Positions 8,765 to 18,291 are shown, counted from the stretch's first letter. The stretch is DNA of 64,000 bases from Fuerstiella sp. (GCA_022843805.1 JALHMY010000027.1:33884-97883), one strand, 5' to 3'. Numbers and translations: made by a program. Notes: generated by a model not told the origin, from the letters alone.

Positions 8765-10129
8765 ATGCTGATGTCAAAGCCTGCCAATACGATCTCGGCT
8801 GACTCAGCGCTGTTTACAGCGATGATGGCCGGAGAAAATTTCTGGCCCACTGATCCTCGCTCTCTTCAGGAACTGGGGTTGTCTGAACCCTTCGTTGAAG
8901 CTCATATTTGCCGGTTGCTGCTGTCAGCTGGAAATATGACGGGGCGACAGGTTGCCTCAGAGCTCTGTGTCGCTTTTCGACTGGTGGAAACTCAGATGGA
9001 GCGACTGAGGGGTCGTCGCCTGATTTCTCACTGTGGCAGTGCCAGCCTTAATGACTATATCTACGGCCTGACAGAAGAGGGGCGCAAGCGTGCACAGGTC
9101 TTTCACAGCGAGTGTTCATATATTGGCCCGGCCCCTGTGCCGCTGATGGACTATGTGATCTCTGTCGAAGCCCAGGCAATTGGCGATCAGCCCGTTCGTC
9201 GCAATGAACTGCTGGATGCGTTTTATGATGTCTCCGTCTCCGACGATTTGCTGGACATGCTGGGGCCGGCCGTCAATTCAGGAAGCGGTCTGTTTCTGTA
9301 CGGAGCACCTGGCAACGGCAAGTCCACTCTGGCTCGATGTATCACCAGCTGCTTTGGACAGGAGATCTGGATTCCATACGCTGTGATCGATGGACGTGAG
9401 ATCATCACACTTTATGATCCGTCTTATCATGAACAGGTCGAGCAGCCTTCGGAGTCGCTCTCATTTGACAGACGCTGGATCAGAGTTCGCCGTCCGACCG
9501 TTGTGGTTGGTGGTGAACTGACGATGGACAGTCTGGAGATTCGGCACGACCCGGTTTCATCCACCAGTGAGGCTCCGCTGCAGATGAAAAGCAACTGTGG
9601 CTGCCTGCTGATCGACGACTTTGGTCGCCAGCGAATTTCTCCTGCAGACCTGCTGAATCGCTGGATCATTCCACTTGAGAATCGCCACGATTTTCTCACC
9701 CTGTCAACCGGAAAAAAAATTCAGGTACCGTTTGAGCAGCTGATTATATTTTCAACCAACCTCGATCCATCCGATCTGGTTGATGAAGCGTTCCTGCGGC
9801 GAATCCCCTATCGCATTGAAGTTCGCGATCCGGATGAAACGGAATTTCACCGACTGTTCCAGATCGCTGCGATTAAGCTGGGCTGTGAATACATGGCGGA
9901 ACCCGTCAACCATCTGCTGGAAAAGTTCTATCGTTCAGAAAACAGATCGCTCCGCAGATGTCATGCACGCGACCTCCTTCTGCAGATACGCAATCACTGT
10001 ACATATCACGATTTACCTTTCGAAATGCTGCCTGAATATTTTGACGCCGTGGCCGGCTGCTTCTTTACGCGAGTACGTACACGAAGTCTGCCGCCTTCCT
10101 CTGCGTCTTCTATAGCCAGTGTTCGCTGA
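8765..10129 (+). CDS. Winged-helix AAA+ ATPase
   Basis: The protein has 454 residues. Residues about 45-115 form a winged-helix-like region (GRQVASELCVAFRLVETQM, then RLISHCG and YGLTEEGRKRA). The AAA+ core follows, with Walker A YGAPGNGKST (179-188), Walker B LLIDDFG (281-287), sensor-1 FSTN (329-332) and the arginine pair at 345-346 in FLRRIPYR. About 90 residues separate Walker A and B, including a distinct insert near 215-260. There is no signal or membrane segment. It starts 54 bases after the FHA-EAL gene and ends 15 bases before the kinase-tubulin gene, so all three are probably co-transcribed. A role in remodelling or loading a partner is inferred; DNA binding by the N-terminal part is possible. 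Confidence 0.88.
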   Translation: MLMSKPANTISADSALFTAMMAGENFWPTDPRSLQELGLSEPFVEAHICRLLLSAGNMTGRQVASELCVAFRLVETQMERLRGRRLISHCGSASLNDYIYGLTEEGRKRAQVFHSECSYIGPAPVPLMDYVISVEAQAIGDQPVRRNELLDAFYDVSVSDDLLDMLGPAVNSGSGLFLYGAPGNGKSTLARCITSCFGQEIWIPYAVIDGREIITLYDPSYHEQVEQPSESLSFDRRWIRVRRPTVVVGGELTMDSLEIRHDPVSSTSEAPLQMKSNCGCLLIDDFGRQRISPADLLNRWIIPLENRHDFLTLSTGKKIQVPFEQLIIFSTNLDPSDLVDEAFLRRIPYRIEVRDPDETEFHRLFQIAAIKLGCEYMAEPVNHLLEKFYRSENRSLRRCHARDLLLQIRNHCTYHDLPFEMLPEYFDAVAGCFFTRVRTRSLPPSSASSIASVR

Positions 10130-10144
10130 TCAGGACTACTCAGC

Positions 10145-13100
10145 ATGAAAAATACCCAGGTTGCTGCAACAGCGGTTGTTACGGACCGTCCCGTCGGGCG
10201 TGGACTGCCTGCCGGTGGCCTTCCGGAGATTTCCGGTTACCAGCTGATCGAACGTATCGGACTCGGTGGATATGGCGAAGTCTGGCGAGCTGTAGGTCCC
10301 GGCGGATTCCCCAAGGCCGTTAAGATTCTTTACGGTCAGATTGACGGACCACAGGCGGAAACAGAACTCAAATCACTCAACCTGATGAGGGAACTGAGGC
10401 ATCCGTTTCTTCTGAATGTAGAACGTGTGGAGTTCGTCAATGGAAAGCTGATCGTTGTCACCGAACTTGCCGATCGGGGACTTGATCAGAGATTTCATGA
10501 AGCTGTGCGTGCGGGGGCACGCGGGATTCCACGCGAAGAGCTGATCGCTTACCTTCGTGACGTGGCGGACGCTCTCGACTTTATGTCGGAACACCACGGG
10601 CTGCAGCATCTGGACATTAAACCGGAAAATCTTCTGATTCAGGGAAACCATGCCAAGGTCGGCGACTTTGGGCTCACCAAAAGTGTGGGTCTGACCAACG
10701 TTTCCATGGTTAACGGATTCACGCCTCTCTATGCACCGCCCGAACTGTTCGAAGGGCAGCCATCAAGCAACAGTGATCAGTACAGTCTGGCTATTGTTTA
10801 TCAGATGATGCTGACGGGGATACCACCGTTTAATGGCCGAACGGCTGCCCATCTCACTTCGCAGCATCTTCGTGGAACGCCCGATCTGACGGCCCTCCCA
10901 ATGAGCGACCGTGGAATTGTCGCTCGGGCTTTGTCCCGAAACCCGGCAACACGATTCTCCGGATGCCGAATGTTTATTGATGAACTGGCAAAGCGCAAGG
11001 CGTCGACCAGCTCAACAGTGCGCGCGCTGAATGCAGATGCAGCGATGATGGTTTCGGGACTCACTCAGACCGTTGATCCGGCAAGTGTGGGAAAATCAGC
11101 ATCAACTCCGCTTCGCCCCGCCAAACCACTCCCCCCGCTCCCGGCCGGTGCTGTTGAAGAAACTCTGCGCCCAACATTGTTCATTGCTGTCGGCGGCCTG
11201 GGTGTACAAATTGCCTGTCGACTGTTTTCGAAAATCAAAGCGGGATTCGAAAACGCTGTACCACCGACATTCGCGTTCCTGTGTCTGGATTCAGATAAGT
11301 CCGGACTGGCCCATGCATGCCGACTGGAGGGCGAAAAGCAGGAAACTCTTCTGCAGCAACTGCCCATTCCGCTGAAGAGCCCGCAGGAGTACCGGAAATC
11401 AGCCAGTTCCCATCTGGGCTGGATCAGCCGCAGATGGCTGTTCAATATTCCGCGTTCCGGACAGGTGGAAGGAATGCGACCACTTGGCAGACTGGTATTC
11501 GTGGATCACGAGGCAGAGATACGAACGGCCGTCGCCAAACAGCTGAAAGCCATAATCTCCCCTGCTGCAATTGCCGCAAGTGTCACCGGGACACAAAGAC
11601 AATTTGCAACTGGTGCCGTGGACGTTTGTCTGATTGGGTCAACTGCCGGAGGCACTTCCAGTGGCAGTCTGATTGACCTCGCTTTGCTGATACGCAAAAT
11701 CCTCGACAGAAGCAGTCTGCGTGAGTCGCAGATCTCCGGAATGCTGCTGCATTCCACCAGCGTTGGAGGACAAAAGTCAGATGCTCAGGATGCAAATTCG
11801 GTCAGTTTCCTGAAGGAACTGCATTACTTCAGTTTGCCGGGAGCCCAGGTACCGAATACCGATTCATCCGTACAGAATCTGACCCGTCCTCCTTTCGATA
11901 CGGCACATTTCGTTCATCTGGGAGATGATCTGACGTCTTCAGACTTCGAACGGCATGTGGAATTTCTCAGCGACTATCTTCACAGCTGGTCCGCTTCTTC
12001 TGAACGCGGGACACTGCAGGGCTGGAGAGACACTGAACAGAAGGAAAATGATCGGGCGTCAGAGCGGACGTTACGTACCCTGGGATACGCTTCCATTGAT
12101 GGAACTGCATGGAACCTCGCGACATCAGAATCGGAAAGTCTGGCTCTTCGTGTGCTCGGGCGATGGATTGACGGCGTATCATCCGCCGGCTTCAGTCTGA
12201 ACTCCGGAACGTGGGCCGCTTCGGCTCCAGGGTCTCCGGCCATGTCCGAAATTCACAACCTGCTCGAATCACTTGGGTTGAACAATGAGCAGGTCGCGGA
12301 GTCGATTCCGGGACTGCTGAGAGGGGACGTCAGTCGAAGACTCGAGTCGTATTCCGCCGATGTCTGGAACCGCGTGTCCGCTTTGCCGTCGGCGGTTTCC
12401 GATCTGGCAGGTCTGGTAAGTGCTCTTGCAACAATGATTAGCGCTGACACAACGCCAGGTGCCTCCTCTCACGACTCGGTCTCCAGAATTACTCAGACAG
12501 TTCGTCAGGAACTGAATGCCAGACTGCAACAGGCAATTTCCAGAATACAGAATCGACTGTTTCAGGATATGGATACTCCTCAGCGACTGCAGCGTGCAGC
12601 CATGACACTTTCGACATGTCTGAGTCGTCTGGACGCCGCCATTGCGTCCTGTTCCGCTCAAAAAGCCGATGTTCAGCAGACGTTTGCGAGCCTTTGTTCC
12701 AGCTTTTTGCAGTCAGACGATGGGCAGTCTGAAGCAAACAGTACTGCCGCACTAAAAGGATTTTGCCAGCAGTACTGCATGCTGCTCATCTGCCAGACCG
12801 TGTGCCAGTGCATGATCGGCTATCTGACCAGTCTGCGCGAACACATTGTTCGCCAGCAGACGGAAACACTCGCCGGTTTTCGCTCCCGGCTGCTGGAGCT
12901 TGCCGCAATACTTGGACGAGCGTCTGCAGATGCAGCCCGTGTCCCCGGTGAGGTGGTCGATTCCTTTGAAATGTATCTGCAGACTTCCGGACAGTTTCGA
13001 GTATCAGCCCTGCTGAGATCAACGGATTCCGTCGAACGACATGGTGCCCTGATCGCTGCCGATGCCACCAACTTCCTCATCTCGGCCACAGGCACCGCTC

Positions 13101-13423
13101 GAATGGATTCAAAGAAAACCGCCAGAAGAGACCGTGAAAATTTTCCCGCTGATGCTCATCCTGTCCTGTCAAACGTTGGCGGAGGAAGGCGAGTTCTTGC
13201 ACGAATTCCTTCCAGTCTGGCGACAGAAAGCTGGCGTCCTCGTCTGCAGGCAGAGTTCGGTGACTGCGTTTCAATCCATCAGGCAAGCCGGCAGGAAGTT
13301 TCCGTGGTCTGCGAAGTTGAGGATATCGGGATTCCAACGATCGTGGACAGCCTGACCCACCTGCGGCCGCGAGTTGTGGAAATGTCAGAACGACTTCATT
13401 GCCGAACTGACATTTCGTTCTGA
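10145..13423 (+). CDS. Ser/Thr protein kinase fused to a tubulin-like domain
   Basis: This 1092-residue protein has two recognisable parts. Residues about 31-285 are a Hanks-type kinase: glycine loop GLGGYGEVW (39-47), Lys60, catalytic HLDIKPEN (155-162, Asp157), DFG (174-176), APPELFEG and SDQYSLAIVYQMM. All catalytic residues are present. After a Pro-rich linker, residues from about 335 resemble the Tubulin_2 (tubulin-like) family: TLFIAVGGLGVQIACRLFSK opens a Rossmann-type nucleotide fold, FLCLDSD follows, and GSTAGGTSSG (498-507) stands where tubulin and FtsZ carry the glycine-rich T4 loop. The C-terminal 400 residues are mostly helical and unassigned. The AAA+ and FHA-EAL genes precede it directly. 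Kinase control of tubulin assembly is inferred. Confidence 0.88.
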   Translation: MKNTQVAATAVVTDRPVGRGLPAGGLPEISGYQLIERIGLGGYGEVWRAVGPGGFPKAVKILYGQIDGPQAETELKSLNLMRELRHPFLLNVERVEFVNGKLIVVTELADRGLDQRFHEAVRAGARGIPREELIAYLRDVADALDFMSEHHGLQHLDIKPENLLIQGNHAKVGDFGLTKSVGLTNVSMVNGFTPLYAPPELFEGQPSSNSDQYSLAIVYQMMLTGIPPFNGRTAAHLTSQHLRGTPDLTALPMSDRGIVARALSRNPATRFSGCRMFIDELAKRKASTSSTVRALNADAAMMVSGLTQTVDPASVGKSASTPLRPAKPLPPLPAGAVEETLRPTLFIAVGGLGVQIACRLFSKIKAGFENAVPPTFAFLCLDSDKSGLAHACRLEGEKQETLLQQLPIPLKSPQEYRKSASSHLGWISRRWLFNIPRSGQVEGMRPLGRLVFVDHEAEIRTAVAKQLKAIISPAAIAASVTGTQRQFATGAVDVCLIGSTAGGTSSGSLIDLALLIRKILDRSSLRESQISGMLLHSTSVGGQKSDAQDANSVSFLKELHYFSLPGAQVPNTDSSVQNLTRPPFDTAHFVHLGDDLTSSDFERHVEFLSDYLHSWSASSERGTLQGWRDTEQKENDRASERTLRTLGYASIDGTAWNLATSESESLALRVLGRWIDGVSSAGFSLNSGTWAASAPGSPAMSEIHNLLESLGLNNEQVAESIPGLLRGDVSRRLESYSADVWNRVSALPSAVSDLAGLVSALATMISADTTPGASSHDSVSRITQTVRQELNARLQQAISRIQNRLFQDMDTPQRLQRAAMTLSTCLSRLDAAIASCSAQKADVQQTFASLCSSFLQSDDGQSEANSTAALKGFCQQYCMLLICQTVCQCMIGYLTSLREHIVRQQTETLAGFRSRLLELAAILGRASADAARVPGEVVDSFEMYLQTSGQFRVSALLRSTDSVERHGALIAADATNFLISATGTARMDSKKTARRDRENFPADAHPVLSNVGGGRRVLARIPSSLATESWRPRLQAEFGDCVSIHQASRQEVSVVCEVEDIGIPTIVDSLTHLRPRVVEMSERLHCRTDISF

Positions 13424-13619
13424 CCGGAAAGTCATGCCGGCGCTGGGTTTCTGGCCAGATACGATCAACTCAGACTAATCACAGTCGTGATGTTCCCGCC
13501 ATTACATGATCCACGGCACGTCCGGTTGCCGTTCATGCTGCAGTTCGCCACAATTCTGATGAGTCGGCGACTTCTGTTGATTTGCCGCCGTCACTGGTCG
13601 GCTGTCGCCTGGCAGTCTC

Positions 13620-15047
13620 ATGTCTGGAGTTTCCCCCGTGAATATTCACGCTCAGGTTTTAAGTTTTTTGATTGCGCCTCTGATTTTCTGCGGAAGTGGA
13701 TTCTCAGAAGACTGGCCCTGCTTTCTCGGACCGCGGCGGACAGGTGAGTCATCCGAGACTGGGCTGGCCCTTGACTGGAACAAACAGCCACCGGAGCTCA
13801 TCTGGAAGCAGTCTGTTGGTACCGGCTACAGTGCCCCGTCAGTTTTGGGTGAACGGCTGGTGCTGCATCATCGGGTCGGCGAGGAGGAAGTGATTTCCTG
13901 TCGCAGCGTTTCGGATGGTGCAGAGATCTGGAAACAGGCCTATCCCAGCGGTTTTGCGGACCCGTACGGATACAATAACGGGCCCAGATGTTCTCCCGTG
14001 CTGACAAAGGATCGCTGCTTTACACTCGGCGCCGAAGGCATGCTGACCTGTGTTTCCATGACAGATGGCGGTCTGATCTGGCAGCATGATCTGAAGAAAA
14101 TGTTCAAATTGCCGGAGTGGTTCTTTGGGATGGGATGCTCGCCGCTTCTCGACGGCGATCGCCTGATTGTACTTGTTGGAGGCCAGCCGAATTCCGGTGT
14201 TGTGGCGTTCAATCCTTCCGATGGCACCATTTTGTGGCAGGCTGTTGGCCAGAAAACATGGGATGGAGCCGACACCGATGATCCTGACGAAAAGTATAAG
14301 TGGGAAGGTGATGAAATGGTGGTCAGTTATTCGTCACCCTTCATTGCCGAGATTCACGGCAGACGACATTTGCTGTGTCTGATGCGTCAGGGTCTGGTGT
14401 CTCTCGATCCGCAGACCGGTTCTGAGAACTTTCATTACTGGTTCCGGCCCAGAGTCCATGAGTCGGTCAACGCTGCGGTACCCGTTGTTGTTGGTGATAC
14501 GATTTTTCTGACAGCCGCCTATCAGGCTGGATCGGCATATCTGCAGGTTGACCCCTCAGGAAATTCCGTGAAGGAATTATGGCGTAACCGCAACAACATG
14601 CTGGCGCACTGGTCAACTCCGATACACGCAGATGGCTATTGTTATGGATTCAGCGGACGACATGAAAATGAGGGAGAACTGCGCTGTATTCGACTCAGTG
14701 ATGGAAACGTTATGTGGAAGACTGATGGCATGACGGATGATGTCAAAGACCTTGCTCGTGACCGCGCGACGGGAAAGATTGTGAATACGAAAACAGGAAA
14801 GGAAGTGCCCTATCCGTACTTTGGGCGAGGATCAATGATTCGCGTGCAGGATCGTTTTCTTGTTCTGGGAGAACGCGGCACTCTGGCATCTGTTTCGGTC
14901 GACTCGGGAAAATTTGAAGAACACGGCCGACTTTCGTTCGACGAGATTCATTTTCCGGCATGGGCAGCCCCCGTTTTGTCCGACGGCCGACTGTATCTTC
15001 GGAGCGAAGACTGGCTGTTGTCCCTCAGCCTGAAGCCAAAGGGCTGA
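13620..15047 (+). CDS. Exported PQQ-like beta-propeller protein
   Basis: This 475-residue protein starts with a signal peptide (VLSFLIAPLIFCGSGFS) and then DWPCFLGPRRTG, a common opening of planctomycete PQQ-like proteins. Repeats of about 40-55 residues follow, each with a core such as DGTILWQAVG, DGAEIWKQAY or DGNVMWKTDG, the tryptophan-docking pattern of quinoprotein-type propellers. Homologs include BamB and PQQ dehydrogenases, but no quinone-ligand or catalytic calcium site is obvious, so an enzyme activity should not be assumed. It is probably periplasmic. It starts about 200 bases after the kinase-tubulin gene and is not clearly part of that unit. Confidence 0.88.
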   Translation: MSGVSPVNIHAQVLSFLIAPLIFCGSGFSEDWPCFLGPRRTGESSETGLALDWNKQPPELIWKQSVGTGYSAPSVLGERLVLHHRVGEEEVISCRSVSDGAEIWKQAYPSGFADPYGYNNGPRCSPVLTKDRCFTLGAEGMLTCVSMTDGGLIWQHDLKKMFKLPEWFFGMGCSPLLDGDRLIVLVGGQPNSGVVAFNPSDGTILWQAVGQKTWDGADTDDPDEKYKWEGDEMVVSYSSPFIAEIHGRRHLLCLMRQGLVSLDPQTGSENFHYWFRPRVHESVNAAVPVVVGDTIFLTAAYQAGSAYLQVDPSGNSVKELWRNRNNMLAHWSTPIHADGYCYGFSGRHENEGELRCIRLSDGNVMWKTDGMTDDVKDLARDRATGKIVNTKTGKEVPYPYFGRGSMIRVQDRFLVLGERGTLASVSVDSGKFEEHGRLSFDEIHFPAWAAPVLSDGRLYLRSEDWLLSLSLKPKG

Positions 15048-15164
15048 CTGGTTTGGTAACGACTGCAAACAGCGTTAAGATGATGGAACGGTTTCGTCGT
15101 GTCTGAAACGCATCGACAGTCGAATCCAAAGCCAGTATCTCAGTTGTCATTGAGGGGAGAATCC

Positions 15165-16802
15165 ATGCAGCGCAGGCGAGTTTATTCAGAAGTTATCTTC
15201 CTGCTGACAGTACTGTCGGCCGGTTTTTTTGCATCCATCTGTCCTGCCGATGAAGGAGGATGGAAGACCCTGTTCGACGGAAAATCGCTGGACGGCTGGG
15301 ACGGAAATCCGGCCATCTGGAGTGTCCAGGACGGAGCCATTACAGGAAAAACAACTGCCGACGTCAAAATCGACAGGAATACGTTCCTCATCTGGCGCGG
15401 CGGTGATGTCGACAATTTTGAGCTGGAGCTTGAATACCGAATCGTCGGTGGTAACTCCGGAATACAGTATCGCAGTTTCGAACTGCCCGGCTCAGGATGG
15501 GGCATCGGCGGATACCAGGGAGATTTTGAGGCTGGTGAACGCTATTCAGGAATTCTGTACGGCGAACAGTTTCGAGGTATTCTGGCCGATCGCGGTGAGT
15601 CCACAGAACTGATCCGAAAGGATGGAAAGTTTGAAAAGAAGGTGCTCGGCAGCGTTGGCGACTCCGCTGAAATCCAGAAGAAGATCAAAAAAGAGGACTG
15701 GAATACCTATCGCATCGTTGCGGACGGATTCAAATTTCAGCACTTCATCAATGGTGTTCAGACAATGGAGTGTGTGGACAATGACGAGCAGCAGCGACGA
15801 TCCGTGGGTCGGCTGGCGTTTCAGGTTCACACCGGACCTCCAATGACGGTGCAGTTCCGGAATGTCCGGCTGAAAAAACTGGCTGCTCCAAAGAAGGTGG
15901 CTCTGGTTGCCGGCCGCCCGAGTCACGGTTATGGAGCCCATGAACATCGAGCTGGCTGCATGCTGCTGGCCGAAGCTCTCAACGCAGCGGGCCTCGGCAT
16001 CGAAGCCACTGTATACACAAATGGCTGGCCGGAAGACGAAAGTGTTCTTGATCACGCAGACACAATTGTGATTTACAGTGACGGGGGCAACGGACATCCT
16101 TTCAACTCGCACCTTGACCGCCTGAAGCAGCTTCAGAGCCGGGGCACAGGTCTGGTTTGCATTCATTACGGAGTGGAGGTTCCGAAAGGTGCTTCCGGCG
16201 ACGCGTTTCTGAACTGGACCGGAGGATACTTTGAAACGGACTGGTCTGTTAATCCTCACTGGACGGCAGATTTCAAGTCATTTCCAGACCACCCGATCAC
16301 TCGCGGTGTTGGCCCCTTCCGCGTCAACGATGAATGGTACTATCACATGCGATTTGCCGATGGCGACAATGTGGTAACCTCCATTCTGAAGGATCTGCCA
16401 CCGAAGAACACTCTGGTGAAGGATGACGGAACTCTGGCACGCCCGGATGGTCCCCACAGCAATAATGCGGCAGTTCGAGCAGCCGTGCTGGAAAGAAAGG
16501 AAGCTCAGACCGTTGCCTGGGCTCGTGAGCGACTGGACGCTGGCCGGGGCTTCGGATTCACGGGCGCTCATTTTCACTGGAACTGGGGAAATCGCGAATT
16601 TCGCAAACTTGTTCTGAACGCGATCACATGGACAGCCCATGCTGACGTACCGGAAAACGGAGTGAAGTCACGCGACCTTTCACTGGCCGATTTGCAGGCC
16701 AATCAGGATTTTCCTGTTCCCGGCGATTTCAATGGAGCAAGAATTCAGGCAATGCTGGACGAATGGAACGCAGCCTCCGCACGTTCTAAAAATGCGAAGT
16801 GA
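15165..16802 (+). CDS. Exported DUF1080 (3-keto-disaccharide hydrolase-like) and ThuA-like fusion
   Basis: The protein has 545 residues from ATG 15165, with GAGGGGA just upstream; a frame open from 15099 adds a polar leader and lacks this site. A signal peptide (VIFLLTVLSAGFFASI) precedes a DUF1080 domain at about residues 30-235 (WKTLFDGKSLDGWDG, GNSGIQYRS, VQFRNVRLKKL), a concanavalin-like fold seen in 3-keto-disaccharide hydrolases. A ThuA-like domain follows from about residue 240 (VALVAGRPSHGYGAHEHRAG, IHYGVEVP, GGYFETDWSVNPHW, THFHW-like region near the end), related to class I glutamine amidotransferases and linked to sugar use. A periplasmic role in disaccharide breakdown is likely. 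The last codons overlap the next gene. Confidence 0.9.
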   Translation: MQRRRVYSEVIFLLTVLSAGFFASICPADEGGWKTLFDGKSLDGWDGNPAIWSVQDGAITGKTTADVKIDRNTFLIWRGGDVDNFELELEYRIVGGNSGIQYRSFELPGSGWGIGGYQGDFEAGERYSGILYGEQFRGILADRGESTELIRKDGKFEKKVLGSVGDSAEIQKKIKKEDWNTYRIVADGFKFQHFINGVQTMECVDNDEQQRRSVGRLAFQVHTGPPMTVQFRNVRLKKLAAPKKVALVAGRPSHGYGAHEHRAGCMLLAEALNAAGLGIEATVYTNGWPEDESVLDHADTIVIYSDGGNGHPFNSHLDRLKQLQSRGTGLVCIHYGVEVPKGASGDAFLNWTGGYFETDWSVNPHWTADFKSFPDHPITRGVGPFRVNDEWYYHMRFADGDNVVTSILKDLPPKNTLVKDDGTLARPDGPHSNNAAVRAAVLERKEAQTVAWARERLDAGRGFGFTGAHFHWNWGNREFRKLVLNAITWTAHADVPENGVKSRDLSLADLQANQDFPVPGDFNGARIQAMLDEWNAASARSKNAK

Positions 16803-17284
16803 CGATGGGCAGCGAACCAGGACGAAGTCTGATTCTTTGGACCGTACGCATTGCGGTCGCCTGTTATCTGGCAGCCGTCTGGATTGACAGACGGCATGTC
16901 TCCAGTAACCCGGCCCAGTTTCGCTGCTTTCGCACTTTCTGGAGCAGTGCCTGGATCCTCGTCGTCATTCATGTGCTGTTTGCCTACCACTTTCAGCATC
17001 ACTGGAGCCAGGAAGCTGCCCTGCGGCACACAGCAGAAATGACAGAACGGGTCGTTGGCTGGAACTGGAGCGGCGGACTTTACATCAACTACCTCTTCCT
17101 CACGGTATGGGGCGTGGATGTGGTTCGCCTCGTCCAGTCTCCCACGCGTCACAGTTCCACCATGATGCATTTGATCGCTGCCTTCATGATGTTCAACGCA
17201 ACGGTTGTCTTTGGTCCCTCATGGTGGATTTTCGTTGTTCTCGCGTTTGCACTCTTTTACGCGTTTCACTACTGCTTTTTATGA
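16799..17284 (+). CDS. Small hypothetical membrane protein
   Basis: The protein has up to 161 residues. The frame starts at a GTG that overlaps the stop of the DUF1080-ThuA gene; an ATG two codons later (16805) is equally possible. Four hydrophobic segments are visible, near residues 12-28, 47-66, 93-110 and 122-158, the last a long Phe/Trp-rich stretch (WWIFVVLAFALFYAFHYCF) that probably makes a hairpin. His and Trp are frequent near the membrane boundaries. No family was recognised. The overlap implies co-translation with the upstream sugar-related protein. Confidence 0.7.
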   Translation: MTMGSEPGRSLILWTVRIAVACYLAAVWIDRRHVSSNPAQFRCFRTFWSSAWILVVIHVLFAYHFQHHWSQEAALRHTAEMTERVVGWNWSGGLYINYLFLTVWGVDVVRLVQSPTRHSSTMMHLIAAFMMFNATVVFGPSWWIFVVLAFALFYAFHYCFL

Positions 17285-17770
17285 CATCGCTTACAACGCG
17301 AGCGGATGCCAACCATTGCACCACATTTGGTGCAGCGTTTCAGTTTTTTAAGGATTTTTGCTCTTGTTCTGGGGCGGAAAACCATTGTTCGATACTCACT
17401 TAACATTTGGCCTGGAGTCTAATTAGCCAGCAGATGCTCCACAGCCACCTGAGGCAACCGCCGAGACTGCTGAACGTTAATCCGGACGCCACCGATGCAC
17501 GTTCCGGGGCGCGGAATCTACCGGAGTGCTCACGGTTCAGCAATCGCAGTTTTTTTCGAGGTTTCTCTTCTCCCATGTTTCCGGATCAGGAAAGGAACGA
17601 CAAATTGTCGGATGCGTGATGTTTAGCCCTGTACAGGTCAGCGACAACGATCAGGTCCACGTAGCAGCGTCTCTCCGAGACGTTGGAATTGGCGCTCGAT
17701 CGCGAGTCCAGACTCTCAATTACGAGTCTCGGAGAGACTCGTCTACGTGAGTCGACCGTTCAAACTGAAT
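17285..17770. other. Intergenic region carrying a palindromic repeat
   Basis: Nothing coding was recognised in these 486 bases. The right third holds the inverted REP-like pair at 17658-17749, immediately before the truncated reading frame at 17771. Confidence 0.5.
17658..17749. repeat. Inverted pair of GTAG hairpins (BIME-like)
   Basis: The left arm starts CACGTAG and folds into GCGTCTC-TCC-GAGACG. The right arm, read on the other strand, also starts CACGTAG and folds into ACGAGTCTC-TCC-GAGACTCGT. Two GTAG-led hairpins in opposite orientation, separated by about 35 bases, match the architecture of bacterial BIME elements. It directly abuts a reading frame that appears to lack its 5' end. 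Confidence 0.85.
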
Positions 17771-18291
17771 AGCAATACGTTTCAAACGATTGGATTGAAC
17801 GGAACCATCAAACAATCCGGAATGACTGTACAGACATCAGATATTTGCCACGTCCCGACACGGAACAGCCGCAGAGGTTCATCTACGAAACTGGAATTGG
17901 ATTCGGACTGGTAATTCTTGGTACAGGGGAAACAGTCAGCCAGCGAGACCTGGCAAATGGAGAACGCACGTCGGCTCTGAAGTTCCGGACAGATGATCTC
18001 AGGTCGCTCATTCGGGAAGGCGCGGGATACTGGCGCTACATTCCACACGACAATGGCATTCGTTTCATCACCTCTTATGACTATCGGGTACGTTTCGGTG
18101 CCGCCGGACGAGTGGCCGATGCGTGTGTGTTCCGTCCGGTCATGGCCTGGGCCACTGCATGGAGTTTCGACCGGTTGCGGTTGTGGATCGAAAGAGGTAT
18201 CGATCCCACGGGGGCCGCTGTTTGGATATCGCGGCATATTCAGCGCGGAATGGATACCTGTCGGACTGAACGACATACCTGCCGACATTAA
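17771..18291 (+). pseudogene. Conserved protein, probably 5'-truncated (possible SRPBCC-like family)
   Basis: The frame opens after a stop at 17770 and runs 173 codons with no in-frame ATG or GTG near its beginning; TTG 17845 is the first conventional start. The translation is protein-like: RYLPRPDTEQPQRFIYETG, IGFGLVILGTGETV, GAGYWRYIPHDNGIRFITSY and FRPVMAWATAWSFDRLRLW. From memory this resembles a family of about 170-190 residues with SRPBCC-like features, and the part upstream of RYLPRP is the expected N-terminus in poor condition. A BIME-like repeat ends 21 bases upstream. The gene is therefore either a fragment cut by the repeat or a gene with an unusual start. The opposite-strand frame is Arg/Ser-rich and rejected. 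Confidence 0.5.
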
